Positions 36,076 through 49,100 of a DNA stretch of 64,000 nt are shown piece after piece. The translations under genes were made by a program, and so were the position numbers. Every line of letters begins with the position of its first letter. Within the stretch, counting starts at the first letter, position 1. A model generated the notes under the pieces. It had not been told where the DNA came from. It was given only the letters and a program-made list of their open reading frames with translations, and did not search any database. Source of the DNA: Paramarasmius palmivorus (taxonomy: Eukaryota > Basidiomycota > Agaricomycetes > Agaricales > Marasmiaceae); assembly GCA_037176845.1 (NCBI GenBank), contig JAYKXP010000055.1, positions 307,447-371,446 of the forward strand, read 5' to 3'.

Positions 36076-36746
36076 ATGACCTCTGCCTCCCTGGACAACT
36101 TGTTACTGTTCGTGAATTTGTCACTCTAATGAGGGTTGCCACTAACGGAGTTTTTGCAATAGATTAGCCTGTGTCGCAGATGAGGTTTCAAGATTTGAAG
36201 GGAGGCTGGAAGAGATCTCGCGAACTATACGGTGCGTACTCTGTTTCTGTCATACTTTTGAATGTAATATAAAGGTTTGGTTTCTGTGTGCAGCACCGGA
36301 ATCATTCCGCCGGAAGACGAAATGCTTACACCGAATACGCCTGCGCTACTAAATTACACTGATAAGTTTGAGCTTAGGAAGGCTGGCATTCAGGATTTTC
36401 TTCCTCTAGGGTATGTCGTGCTCGCTAGACTCAGTCATAGTGGAATTCGTAATCTGTTTTTCCCAGACCTACTATTCCGGTTCTCCCAGCTTCAGCACCG
36501 AGGGAAGACGAGTTGTGGGCAGATTCAAACGAGTCAAGCAAGGGTAAATTGAAGGTTGAAGTCGTCCCGTCGAAACACTCAAAAGGAGATCACAAATACG
36601 ACGAGAAACTCGACTGGGAGCAAACTATAGCAGCCAAGATTTCGACGTGTATTGTTGAGCTCAAGGCAGAGATGATAGTGTCCTATAGCTATTTCTCAGA
36701 TTCAAACACCTACTGTCTGAAGCTCTGCGGACCCGCTTTCCAGTGA
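36076..36746 (+). CDS. hypothetical protein
   Basis: Exons: ATG 36076 (MTSASLDNLL...), then ACVADEVSRFEGRLEEISRT, then after GTGCGT..GTGCAG TGIIPPEDEMLTPNTPALLN, then after GTATGT..CTTCAG APREDELWADSNESSKGKLK and the C-terminus ending CGPAFQ, TGA at 36744-36746. Introns 2 and 3 join cleanly; the first join needs a non-standard donor (GTTACT) or has a 2-base inconsistency. Acidic, helical, with no membrane segment or signal. I do not recognise the family. Confidence 0.45.
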
Positions 36747-36951
36747 GCGCTGTCAGAACTCCAATCAATTGGGTTCCAGGCTATCAGGGATGATGCTATT
36801 AGTAGATACTCTGTCCCTACTCTATTTCCCATTTGAAAAGCTTGGTCTACTCGATTATACGTAGATCAAGGTAATCAGAAGTACTAATGAGTCGATGCTT
36901 ACACATAGCTTTTTGAAAGTAATGGATGATCGATGAAAGCAAGCTTTTACT

Positions 36952-37049
36952 CGTAAGATGGCTGAGTGGTTGAGTCGTGTGACTCAAGCTGTTGAAAGCT
37001 TCCCTTCCCATGGGGAAACCCCGCCTGGGTTCAAACCCCAGTATTACCG
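36952..37049 (+). tRNA. class II tRNA-like sequence (Ser type), probable pseudogene
   Basis: A complete T-arm (CTGGG TTCAAAC CCCAG), D-arm GGC...GAGTGGTTGA...GTC, and a long variable arm (TTCCC/GGGAA or GGGG/CCCC) mark a class II tRNA. The 3' strand TATTACC followed by G at the discriminator position fits tRNA-Ser. The acceptor 5' strand (CGTAAGA) has two mismatches, and no perfect anticodon stem can be drawn, so the anticodon is unclear; an intron after the anticodon is possible. Likely a decayed tRNA-Ser gene or tRNA-derived repeat. Confidence 0.42.
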
Positions 37050-37159
37050 TGTTTTTATGATCATCTTCGGAGCGGACCCAACGCGGTCGAACATGCATGC
37101 ATGCCTGCTGGCTAGGGCCGAAGAATGCAGACATCCCTACCCACCTGGCTTTGCTTGAT

Positions 37160-38829
37160 TAATATAATACAATGTTTGACATGAGAAACCCTGGGATTCC
37201 AACTTTCTACCTCCACAGGAGTAAAGGCAATCAGCTGGTGTAGCTTGCATATAGTCATCGGAAACGTAAAGCACAAGACACCCGGCGCAATAAAATTAGG
37301 GTTCCCGGAGTATTCCAAGGTGACACCTCTTCTCTGTCTTTCAACCAAATCACAGCTCAACATTAGAGAAGGTGTGTTTGAAGCTCGTGTTCAAATGTGA
37401 AACCTTCAATAAAACCCTAAGTTCATTGCACCTCATGCGGAGTGGTGCCCGTGATCATCGCTTTAATTTTCTTTTGCCCACTTATGTCCGGGAACGTACT
37501 TTAATATAACCATGATGCATCTCGGAGGAAACTGTGCTCGAGACTCGACTCGGAGGGCAGAAAGTCAACATTACTGGAAGATAGGCAATCGGTAATAAAA
37601 AGAGCGAGTGCGCAATTCGGTTACGCCCGTGGCATCAGCGCTCAGCGCTGAGTGCTAATTATAGCTTACATTATGCTTATGAATGCCGTCCCGGGTGCTT
37701 CGTACATATATAAAATGCCTTTCACAGCAGATTCCCTTGTTTCCCGGTGATAGATGTCCGACATAGGTATCGATACCGCTAGTCTCCCTGAAATTTTCGA
37801 AAATTTTGCAATCTCCCGTTGGAAAGTCTGACAAAAAGACTTAAATTCCAGCGCTGTCGTGTCAGCATCAACCCGGGCTCCTTGAACAAAGAACAGGGAG
37901 GAACAAATGAAGCATGTATATGGGAAAATGACTGTAAATTGGAGCCAGAGTCCTAGTCCTAGTATGAAGTTCCAATGATCTATGAAACGATCGGTCGTTT
38001 GCTAAAAGCTAGATAGCCCCTACATAGCGGAACAATACCAATCATCAATGTTGTCTCGACATGGTGGGTCTCTAGGGAAAATATCACCTAACCGAGCTGA
38101 AGCATATTTGGGTGATGTACCGAGAGCATACTGAAAGGCAGGCAGCGAGTATGAGTAGACAAGTCGAAGGAAAAGATGCTGCAACCGTGGAGGCATCTGC
38201 TACCTTTTGTGGTACCTATATCGTGTTAAACAAGCGTCCTAGTAACCGAAGCACCATTCTGGTATGGTGCCCGAAAGACTCAGGTCTAAAGGTGGAAAGC
38301 CTCAGAGCCGCTCTAGGTCTCCCGTTCAGTGTCGCGAACTTGACTGTAAAGGACCTATCATGCGCAATTTCCTTGGACTACTCTCATCGTTTCCTCCGGA
38401 ACACTTGCAGATCATGACTGTCCCTTTGGCGCCACGGTGACGAGAACCCAGACCGGAGATAGTTGTGTTCATGTATCGGATACCGCGGAAGAAGAGGCGG
38501 GAGCTGCGCTGTAGAGCTCAAAAATCAGATAGAGAAGTTGGTTGTAGAACGAGGAGTGCGTACACGCGTGAGGGATTACCATAGTCGACATAGGTAATGC
38601 ATGGGCGTGGAGTGATCCAAGAGTGGTGATGCGAGGCAGCGGTGGGGATAGCAGCGGTAGCGAGCAGACAGGCAGAGTAACAGTAGATGATAGCGGCGTA
38701 ATCTAAGGCCGCTGGCTTGGGTTGAATCGTTGTCGTGCGACCATGTAGTGGTGCGGAAGTTACTTTTTGGTGCCTTTGAGACTAAATTTGTGCCGGCGGT
38801 GGGGTGGATGAGAAGTATTAGATCATTCC
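37160..38829. other. gene-poor region, no supported gene
   Basis: The plus-strand frame 38112-38417 (101 codons) is the longest; it lacks splice context or a motif and is not called. The sequence is moderately AT-rich with no recognised repeat. Confidence 0.4.
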
Positions 38830-39129
38830 CTAGGCACTAGTGAGCGAGATATCGAAAGATAAAAATGCACTACTTACCGTATACATCCTCATCCCAAAAA
38901 AAGTTTTCAGCCATCGATACGCCTTCAAATTCTCCACATATATACCTTCCAGTCGCAGAATCCGCCTGGAAAAGTCTTCGAGGCATGACTCATTGCAGAG
39001 TGACATTATCGTTCGAGGTCGTTGTCGGTGAAGAGTTCCAATTTTGTTTGTTTGCGCCAAATACGCCGAGTTGGGGTTAGGGTCAAGGTGAGCCGCAAGC
39101 GACGCCATCTCTTGTGTCTCATCAACCAC
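38830..39129 (-). repeat. dispersed repeat R2, copy 2, with open frame
   Basis: The minus-strand frame begins MVDETQEMASLAAHLDPNPN and includes DPNPNSAYLAQTN, matching DPNPNLPYLAAQTN of the copy at 54226-54492. The nucleotide core is TTGGGGTTAGGGTCA. Possibly the 5' end of a gene family, now dispersed. Confidence 0.45.
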
Positions 39130-42100
39130 TCAATCTATCTAAGTCCATACTGACAATTTCCCTGCCAGCTATGCGTAAACATGCTCACGATGGTACGATC
39201 TTCCAGGCTTCGAGGCCGGACATTCCGACGAAACTATTGTCGGTCGCATCATCATTGAATACTCCCCGGCGGTGGCGGTAGGTAGTGTCATGTTGGTATG
39301 CGAGAGCAGAGCGTCTCAGCCTCTGCCTGTGAAGGCTTTATCGCTGGTCCAGAATCAGAACTGCTGACCAAGGCGACTTTGCTTAGAGTAAGAGAATATG
39401 ACAAGAACCACGCGGCAATTGGGATCCAGAACTAGTCCGATAGTCGTTGAGGTATGCCTCTCGTCGTCTCGCCCTGTAACGATCTGATAGATCCTTGAAT
39501 ATTTCAGCTACATCAACCGAATCCTTCTGTCACCTTCTGTCCTATCACTTTGCGTTCATCATACACCTCAGTGGTATCAGCAGACCAGACACGAGGTTGC
39601 AACGTGGATTCTTTTTAATTTCCGCTTCGACTCCGGTGTAGATCGAACGAAGGGTTGTGGTATGTCTTGATGATTAAAACGCAGTGCTGAGATGACTTTT
39701 GCAGATGTTCAAGTTTCTCACAGGGTATGTCCTCTAGTCATTCCTTTTACCCCTAGTCTTGTACACCATTGTTCGTCAATCAATTTAGGCTGTGTCTTTT
39801 GAAATTTACCTTTCCTCATCAACTACCATGCCTAATTGTCTCGTGAATGCTGTCGACTTTGATATGTGAGGTGTAAGGAATGATATGCCAAGACTAGACC
39901 GTACACAGGCAGTTTTAGAACAGCGGATAAAGATTAGTATTGCAGCGCCTCGAGTACCTATTGTACAGCCTAGCAAACGGATGTGTGGAGAAAAGTTAGC
40001 TTTTGTGAATGGAAGGTTATCTGACAGTCTACCCGTGATATAAACCGTTTAAGTCGAAGTGCATTAGTCACGATGCTGTGGGCGGAACTATTCAAGCTGC
40101 AAAAGCACTCCAGTTGCAGGATCCTAGTGAGCATTCCCTGTTCTGTGATATCAGCAAGTAATGTATATTTATTAAGTATTGTACTACGTCTGCATAATCG
40201 ACCGTGTTCATCTCAAGACTGTGCTCTTGAGCGCCAAATAACCCGGGAACATCGGAGTTTAGCGCCCAAGTGTGCAAAGATACCACCTCTGAATCAAGCA
40301 TCAAGCAACGTCCTCTCCACCATAAAATATGCAGTACGAATAGATGAGACCATTTGGAACATATTCCGGTAGGTTCGAGAGTCGATGTGTGACTATAGTA
40401 GGGATTATCGACCATTCTGTGTAAGCTTCGCCGTGCGCCAGCGCTGGGAACTGGGTACAAGTGTGAGCGTGATTCGAGGAAGTAATCGAGATTAAAGATA
40501 TGTTGCTTTTGAACACCATGACCCATACCTAGGACATGAGGTTTGGTAAACAACTTCCTAATGCAACCAGAACATAAAGTATCATCGAGGCCTTGAACCC
40601 GACCGATACCCTTGGAGTTCCGATAATTCTGCACCTCTTAGCGTGAGAGACGGAGGAAAAGAGGTATGAAGATGTAGGAATTACCGACTTCGAAGTTGTA
40701 CAATTGTGAGCGTGTTTACAGGAAGCTGGCGTGGAGATTTTTAGTATAGAACCAGATATATCGAACGATTAATTAGAGACAGACCTTGGATAGAGATGAT
40801 CAAGTGAGCATTTCCATATCCCTTACATCCCCAACTTCCTCTCCTGGCACGGGAACGGTACACCAACTGCCTGTTATTCCTTTCGTTCCATCAATCTTAG
40901 AACACGTTCCCGCTAAGCAATATGTAGCACTGGAAGCTTTGGACGCTGGTATGGCTCACAGCCAAAGATCAAAGGACATCCGAAGGGGCATGCTGGGGTA
41001 TAGGACTAAGGATGACTTGATGTTCTCTGTCAAAAAACCCTAGTGAGTATACGAGCTTTATCTATACAGAACGTCTTACACGGATAATGGAGGAAAGAAA
41101 AATGGTATTAGCGAGGTGTGTCGCATACCATTTTATGACAAAATCGATGTCGTATCGTGGCACTATTTTTCGCTTGACCTAATGGCGGGTCATCACATCA
41201 CGCTCCACCAGTACTTGTTGGACCTAATGCCATCGTTGTTAAAAGTCACGTCGGGAGGTAACATGAACCGACTATAGAGTTTGTAGACAAGGGATTGGCA
41301 AAGGATGTAAGTATAGAGTGGTGAATGTTTGAACCATCATACCGTGAGCTCTGTTTTATATCCCTAGGCGGCGGATGCTAACTAGGATACTAATTCAGCC
41401 GGTGGAGTTACTCTCAAAGTTGAAAGTCATTACAATACCTGCCAGTTCTGATTGAGGTCTGATAAACATTGATGCCTAGATCGGTGTTCTGGTTCAAAGG
41501 CCTCCGGTAACTCGGGTATTCAGGTATCCGGTCCGTCTGTTTGGTGAGAACAAACAAACATTTCCTTTTCACCGCCAGCGACGACAAAATCCATACTTTC
41601 CAGCCGTCCGTCTCTCTATAAAACCGACTGCTCGACTCTATGTACTATGAAAATGCCGCACTAAGAAATCCTCGGCTATTGGATGGTTAGAACGATCGGA
41701 CTGGTGGATATGTTTCCTCAGGTTCATCTAGAGGTGCGTCTTTCAAATCTCGTTCGTTCTCTCGGAGAAAGGCCAATCTAACCTTCACAGTATAGATGAT
41801 TTCGAACTTACCCTCAAACATACTCCTCAAACATACTCCACAAACATACACCTCCTCTAAACTATTTTCGTGGATGTCCAACACTAGCCGTGCTCTTCAG
41901 ATAGAGCTCAAAGCTGAAATTCCAACGACGACTTCTGATCTATTTGGACTCGCTCTAAAGGTATGCTGCCTCTTTTCTTTAGCTTACCTTCTCAAACCTC
42001 AGCAGTATCTTCAGGAAACCAGAGAGCTCTAGGAAGTTCCTCTCTACACCTTCTATGTACGGAAGTCTCCCAGCACGTCCCACTTCCACGTCCCTTTTAC

Positions 42101-43000
42101 TACACAATCCCCGTTTGTGCCATCTATTGCGCCTTCTCACAGGGGTGTCTCGCAATCGAATCCCCAGTCGTGTGGCAGAGATGAGCATGCTGTGGAGAGC
42201 TCAGAGAAGCGGGCGAAGGCGATGGGGATAGTGTTCTTCGGATGGCATACCCCTTCCCGAAAGCAATTGCGTGGTTTCGTCTTCGTCTTGCCCCGCATAC
42301 CCACATTCATCTCCCCGAATACCCACACACATCTTCCTTCTTTCAATATTCTTCGTATGCTCCTTTCGCCGTTTCGAGCTATAGTACCTTATCCTGTGCT
42401 GGGGAGTGGAAGTTGGCGACGGGAAACGGCTAAAAAGGAAAGAGCGATATTAGGATAGGAAGATATACTGCTGGTCTTGATGCAAGGTGTGCTTCTGGTA
42501 GAACGCTGAACCGAACTAGCATGCTAACGATCACTTTACACTAGTTTTGTGTCGTCGTCCTTGCAATTTCACGATCTTCTCATTCTTCCTACAAATCCTC
42601 GGCATTCGTTCTCTTATCTTCGAATATCTCTCCGTCGCTCACGCTAGAATGATTGGGTTTCCTGCAGCGGTAAAACGATAACCCCCACATTATGACCGCC
42701 GTACGGGGATGTCGCTCAATGAACTTCTTCCTGGACGTCAGTCATCGCCCGCAAAAGCAGCGTAATCCTGCTCCAACTCACCTCCTCCAACTTCGTTATC
42801 ATTCATATCCGTCTGGTTTCCCTAGTGCACGGCAAAGCCTTTATCGTCTCATTGCGCAGAACCGTCGTTGACTTCCCATGTTGACGGTATATCTATCCTC
42901 GGACCCGTCGGTAAAGGTTTCTTATCATATCCTCTATCCGTACCGTGTTCGGTGAGAAGGATTGTTGAAAGGGTGGCGGTTAGTCTAAAGGTAGTACAGT
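39130..43000. other. gene-poor region, no confident gene
   Basis: Scattered exon-like pieces only: minus-strand 40092-40634 (180 codons, no domain), plus-strand 40786-41043 (MDRDDQVSISISLTSPTSS...), and a plus-strand segment ending RALQIELKAEIPTTTSDLFG before a GTATGC donor at about 41960. An imperfect ACATAC[T/A]CC[T/A]CAA repeat is at 41810-41850. None can be assembled into a gene by reading. Confidence 0.35.
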
Positions 43001-43009
43001 TGGAGAAGT

Positions 43010-43290
43010 GGGCGCTAAGGTCGGTCTTCTCGGACTAGTTGGCGCTCGAGCACTGACGTTCACTATTAGGTGGCTATTAGGATTGATGATTCAAGTATCA
43101 TATCGAGACGAGGGTCATATAATCCGAAGATTAATTCGGGGGTGGAAGGAACGGATTGTCTCAGCCTGTTCAGATGTACAGCCTTTGGGTATTGAGGCGG
43201 AGAAACTTTTCAAGAGGGGCTTTGATGCAGGGTTTACTAGGACTCACGTATCGTGTAGCTATGCAGGTAATGAATCAGATCTTGGAATCC
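43010..43290 (+). CDS. possible exon, unrecognised protein
   Basis: Reads as coding: ALTFTIRWLLGLMIQVSYRD, HIIRRLIRGWKERIVSACSD, LGIEAEKLFKRGFDAGFTRT. Composition and lack of stops suggest a real exon, and the frame continues openly to 43793 with lower quality. Upstream and downstream exons were not found. Family unknown. Confidence 0.3.
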
Positions 43291-43799
43291 ATGCTAAAGT
43301 GCTGCAGTCTGACCAAAACCGCGACTTTACCGGCTGGCGTGGTACAATCACACTAGCCGCACTACACGTTCCAACCATCCGATATCATCAGAAGCCTTTC
43401 AGATTCATTTGGATGGCTGCCCCCAACCTTAGAGCCATTCGCTCCCAAGTCCCAATCAAAACCCGTTCTAATCTTGGTACACTAACCCAAGTCACACAAA
43501 CTCCTGATTTCTACGTCCCTCTCCCATCTCATCTGTGCTTCCGACGTCATCGCCTCATGGCCGCTTATAGTCCGACTATGTTGCCTTTTCCCCGAGTCAG
43601 AAAATTGTTAGCAATAGAACATTTAGTGCAGCAGCGCCTGTCCCAGAAAAAATTTGTCTGTTACCTTCAAAGGCATCGCGATTGTCCGGACCGGTGTCCC
43701 ACACGTTGTTCGGAGTCTCCTACAGGCACGTTACTTCCTTCTTGTCTCCCATCATTACCCTTGACGTTGATGCTCGTCTCAGGTGCGTTCTAAATTCTG

Positions 43800-44439
43800 C
43801 TGCTCTCTTTTCTTTTTGAATGACTTACTTTGATTCCTAGTTCTCCTTCGTCTTCGGGGTATCCAATTCGCAATCTTATCATGGCCAGGGTATTCGGGAC
43901 AGCTGTGAAGGCTTGGATTTGAGGATCAGAGGGTCTTCAAGGTACCTTCCTCAACCCTATATTATCCTCTGCCTAGCTGATATTGCTATTTCACTGGTCT
44001 CCAAGTTTTGAACTAGGATGATACCAACCGAGAAAAGTGGGACTGTGGAGCAAATGACAGGCAAGCAATTCTGGGGATGATATACTGACGTAAACACAAC
44101 CATATAATTGTTTGAGGTGCACTCATCATTGTCACTTCTCTATCCTCTTGGCTGATTCTTGCTACCACCAGTATCCTCCCAAAACAGCTATCAAGGGTGT
44201 CACTTTGTAGACCGTACCCCGCTTCAAGACTACCAATGGCCAAATAGGAAGCGAGAACATGGTGCAAGTGTGGATCGAGCAGCTGTCAAAGGAATAACCT
44301 CCAAGGTATGTCAAGCTGGAGCATGCGAGCTCTCACTGTCACCTTTGTTCATCTTAGGTACTCGAAGAATATCAACCTCGTGAAGTCAACTATATGTTTG
44401 GATAACAACCCCCCTATCATGGATATGATCCCCCATAAA
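43800..44439. other. no supported gene
   Basis: Short frames on both strands with no motif. It runs directly into the low-complexity tract at its right end. Confidence 0.4.
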
Positions 44440-45085
44440 TTTTTAAATTATTAAAAAAAAAAAAAAAATAAAAATAATAAAAATAATAAAAAAAAAAAGG
44501 GGAAAGAAATAAAAAAAAAATAAATAAAAGTGTAATAAAAAAAATAAAAATAAATAAATATATGGAATAATATTATAAATAAATTGGGGGGGGGGGGGGG
44601 TATATATATTTATTTATAATATAATATATATAATTAATAATATATAATAATATTAATATTTATATAATATAAAAGAAAATTATAAAAAATAAAAAATAAA
44701 TATTTTTTTTTGGGGGGGGGGGGGGGGGGGGGGTATATATATAATTTATATATATAATATAAATATATAAACAGTATATATTTATTTTATTATATTTTTA
44801 ATATTTTTTGGTGTGTTTTATATATAATAATTATATATATAAAATAAAAAAAAAAAAAAAAAAATAATAATATATATAATAATAAAATAAAATAAAAAAA
44901 AAAAAAAAAAAAATTTTTTTGGGGGGGTGGGTTGTGTTATTTTGTTTTTTTTTTTGTGGGGGGGGGGGGGGGGAGGTTTTGTTTTTTTTTTGTTTTATTT
45001 TTATGTATTATAGTTTTTTTTTTTGTATTGTTTTTTTTTTTTTTTTTTATTATTTTTTTATTTTAAATTTTTGGGGGGTTTCTAC
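44440..45085. repeat. extreme A / T / G homopolymer tract
   Basis: About 650 bp almost free of C, made of poly-A, poly-T, AT runs and poly-G runs of 10-24 bases. It does not resemble a microsatellite with a constant unit. It may be a consensus or scaffolding artefact at a contig join, or a collapsed AT-rich region. Open frames in it are not coding. Confidence 0.85.
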
Positions 45086-46132
45086 AGAAAGTAGGCTCTC
45101 ATGGGAGAACAGCAAGAGGAAAGGGCATGTTAAGCACCTGCTGGTGTCCAACACTGTGTCAATGCTAGGTCCATGTGAATGCCATGACTTTTGTACTCAG
45201 TTGAACGGGGATTAAGTGGCTTCTGTGCTGTGCATTTACCATGTGAAAAGGTGAGACATTCAAATTTTCATTGGCTATAAGGCTAACTCATTGAAAGCAT
45301 GCAGTTCCCACATGAATCAAAGTGGACATCTTTGGTGGAGTACCAATTATGGAGCCTGTCATCACAAGAGCACTGCTGTTATGATCGAGAAAAGGTTCAC
45401 AATCCCGCATCAATGGCATTCCCTTATGACTGATCACACATTTCTGGGGAGAAGTCCAGTTGGACATGCAGTTTCTGCATGTACAGGCTCTCTTCACTAT
45501 TCAACCCTCATTCATTTTAGTATAGGGCACTTTCTGCTTCTTAACTTAATGGCTGCCTCATGTTTGTGGGTCAGAAACCACCCTTGTAGGCTATTGAGAA
45601 GCATTTAAGTGTGACACTCATTAAATCTTGTAAGTACTCCAACCCTTCTACCTTGACAAGGTTTTGGCACCATTGCAAGCCTTTGTTTCTCTTGTGTAAT
45701 GTGAGTTCTTCCATTGACAGTCTAAACTCATTCTCAATAAAATCCTTTACTATGTAGCCTTAACCTTCACTATAGTACCTACCTTTTTTGTTGGCTGAAG
45801 GCCACATTCTAGGCTCATTGCAATGTGAGTTTTTGATACACTGTCTATGCCCATGCTTACAATTTTTCAAGCCTCATACACTTCCTCCAGGTCTTCAAGT
45901 AGGTATTTTTGTATATTATAGCATTGATATTCTTAAGCTGTGGCAAGTCACTGTACACTTCTTTTCCAGACATCACTCTCATAGTGCCCTCGTGCTGAGG
46001 CTAGACCTTGGATTTCCATCACCTGCAGTCTTTAATACCAGCCATTATCTCACAGCCACCCATACATCTGACATGTGAGTTACCTTGACTGTCTTTTCTA
46101 TTCATAATAATTGTTTGAGCAGTTTTGACATG

Positions 46133-49100
46133 CCTAGCCACACTGCTGCTAGTGCTTTGATCAAACTTTGGTTTCAAGAAGAGAAGCCATGGCACTATTC
46201 ACAATGGCAGGAAATTACTGAGGTCTATCATGGCCTCTTCCCAGATGACGACAGACTACTCCCTGTGGGCTGGACAAGACAGAATGCCACCCAGGTCAAA
46301 GATTACTTTGACCAGTATCAAGCACAAGCAACTGAAACAGCCAAACTCACATTTGCTGCCAAGTCAAGAAGTCCAGGAAGGCAGTTTTGGACAAATTGGA
46401 TAAGAGACCACTGGGAGAAGTGGAAGATCCATGACAAAATTGTGGAGTGTCTACGAGAACACCACTGTCATCCGATGTCACTGATGCTTGGCGAGGACTC
46501 TTTGGAAGAATGGCCACCAGCTGATAATTATCTGCCAATGGCAGTTGATTCAATTGGGATGTCGCTTTTTGGTATTGAGGCATTTCAAGAAGTAGTGAAA
46601 TTCTTCCAATAGCACTTCGCTCTCAACTCTTGATATTTGGGCAGCGATCTTGGGCTCGTATTAGAGCGAAGAAGAATGCTGACCTGAAGAAAATACAAAA
46701 GCTTGAGATAGAGGCGAATAGTGCATTTCAAGGTATATACTGTCTCTAGTTCTAAATACAAGGTTGACATTTATTGCTTATAGACATCCAAGCTTCTTTG
46801 GCAACAAAGATGACAAAGGCTGCAGTTCTCAAAGCAATTCGGGCAGTTGGACGGTGGAAAATGTTGGCAGATATCTACGAGACTTCTGAAAACCGGCAGA
46901 AAGCAGCAGACATGACCTCAGACCTCCTGTCAGTGCTTGATGGCTTGGCTGGGAAGGTCAAGAAAAGTCCTAAAACAAAGCGTATGTTAGCTCCTCTCAG
47001 GTCTTATACTATTATTCATGTTGATTGAGCTCTAGGTTTGCCAAAAGGATTTGCAGAGGCTTTAGCTGGATTGGCTTCAGAAGCTGATCTACTAGAAATG
47101 CGCCGTGTCTACATGGAGTATTTCAAAAATGATGAAGATGATGGGCCTGTCCTCAGTGACAGCACTCCAACCCTTGCAATTGAGCTCCAGGAGCTTGAGC
47201 AAGAGGATCTTGGCATTGAGGAAGAAGCGAACCTTGATTCTGATGCTTTATCCCAAGCTCTAGGTTTCAAAAACGGTCTCCCCTGGCAATTTCAGGAATT
47301 TAGACATCGCCTTGGATACACAGGGTGGGAAAAGGCCGAAAGCTCTCATATTTCAATAACCTCTGAGGATTTGGATCCTCTCCGACTTCACTGGCACCAG
47401 CTATCAGGACTTCATGCAATAATTCGTACAATTTTCACCTCGGAGCCAGATCCCTCACATTGCACTGGTATGCTGGTGGCGGATGAAGTTGGTCTTGGCA
47501 AGACTACAACATGTCTCAGTGTTATTGCATTTTTGAATCAGCTAATTAGCCGCCAGAAAGATGGAGGCCCAGTCCCCCCTATTTTAGGTAAGCATTGCTT
47601 TCATTCCAATCCTTGGGATATTTGAAGATGAATTTACAGAAACACGGCAGTATCTGGGTGGCAGTGACTCAGTAGAGTCACTGCCACATCTAATTATAGT
47701 ACCAGGTACAATCCGAAGTCAATGGCTTCATGAAATACACACATTGTTCAGGCCACAGTCCATCGACATCTTCACCTATGATTCTTCCAAATCAGGAAAC
47801 TCTGCGTTCTGGGAACCATCAAGTCCATACCATCATCAAAACAGTCACTCCATAATAGAGTAATTGTCACTACTGCCTCATTAAGTATCCATTCTATCTC
47901 AGCCTGCATTAATATTCATTTGTGTATAACAGGCTATTCAGCATGAATACAAATATGCTTTTCACACCCAAAAGAAGGGGCTCAAGAACGACAGACCTTG
48001 GCAGCTTCCACCAAGACGTAACGGTATCACAAACACAATCTTTGACCAAAGGTTCTCTACTGTTACTGTTGATGAAGCACATGAATTTCGGAATTCAGGA
48101 ATCAAACAGAACTCTATTCTGAGTATTCTACAGAGAGCAAAGATTCGACTTGCCCTTACTGGGACACCATTGCACACTGCTCCAAAAGTATGTGATCTTA
48201 ACTTTTATGGATAATAAAGAGACTAACAGCTTTAAGGACATATCTTCTATGGCTCGCCTTATTGGAATAGCTCATTTCTTTTCAGATGCTTCCATTGATG
48301 AAGCAAGAAAAGATGCAGCTGAAATCCGTCGAGCAAAAAAGAAGAATGATGGTGGCTTATCACAGCGGACTGAGAACATACAGATTGTTCGCAGACTTCA
48401 AAGCCAAGTCAAACCTCACATGCTTCGACGTACAACTGATAGTAAAACCTGGGAGGGAAAAACACTCTTGGATCTGAAACCACATCGAGATATAGTGGGT
48501 GTGCTCAAACTCACAGAACGAGAACTTGGTATCATAAAAAAACATGCTGAAAATGCTAAAACTGAGTATGTCTGATACTACTTTGACATGGTTTATATAA
48601 CTCAACATATTTGCAGTGCCAACTCAGCCAATGAGAGTGGTCGCTGGGTTACAAAAGTATGTTTTTGAATATTTGTTTCTCTGGAATATTTAATTATTCA
48701 TACACCCTAGAATGTCTACTTTGACTATAGAATATCAGTGGGGTTTGCAAAAGAGGACCCTGCTACCCCAAATCCAAAGTTCAATACTCTGGAAGAGTTT
48801 CATCCAATGAAGTCAACCAAGATGGATGTCTGTGCTCAAATTTGTAGCCATTACCTCAAGCATGATGAAATAGAGGATCCAACATTCGTCAATGGAGAAC
48901 CAATCTTCCCCACTGCTCCAGACATCCCATCTGAGCAACCAACACCACAGGAGCGCAAAATAATCATCTATGCAGAGTTTCCTTCAATAATCCCATTACT
49001 TAAGAATGTGTGTTTCTTATGCTATACCTCTAAACAATCATTAACAGCTAGAAACAGGTGTTGAAATTACATGGTGTTGATTCACTCCACATTGATGGAT

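Noticed and set aside
36958..37158. Plus-strand 66-codon open frame
   Set aside because: It overlaps the tRNA-like sequence, which explains the conserved look of the bases.
38112..38417. Plus-strand 101-codon open frame
   Set aside because: No family signature or intron logic; isolated in a gene-poor stretch.
39070..39085. Telomeric repeat
   Set aside because: GGGGTTAGGGTCA occurs singly in each R2 copy; there is no tandem TTAGGG array.
44919..45215. Open frame of 98 codons rich in Phe and Gly in the homopolymer tract
   Set aside because: It is a by-product of poly-T and poly-G runs, not coding sequence.
47665..47695. Palindrome GTGACTCAGTAGAGTCAC as a regulatory site
   Set aside because: It lies inside a SNF2 exon in frame (GSDSVESLP) and is most likely chance.
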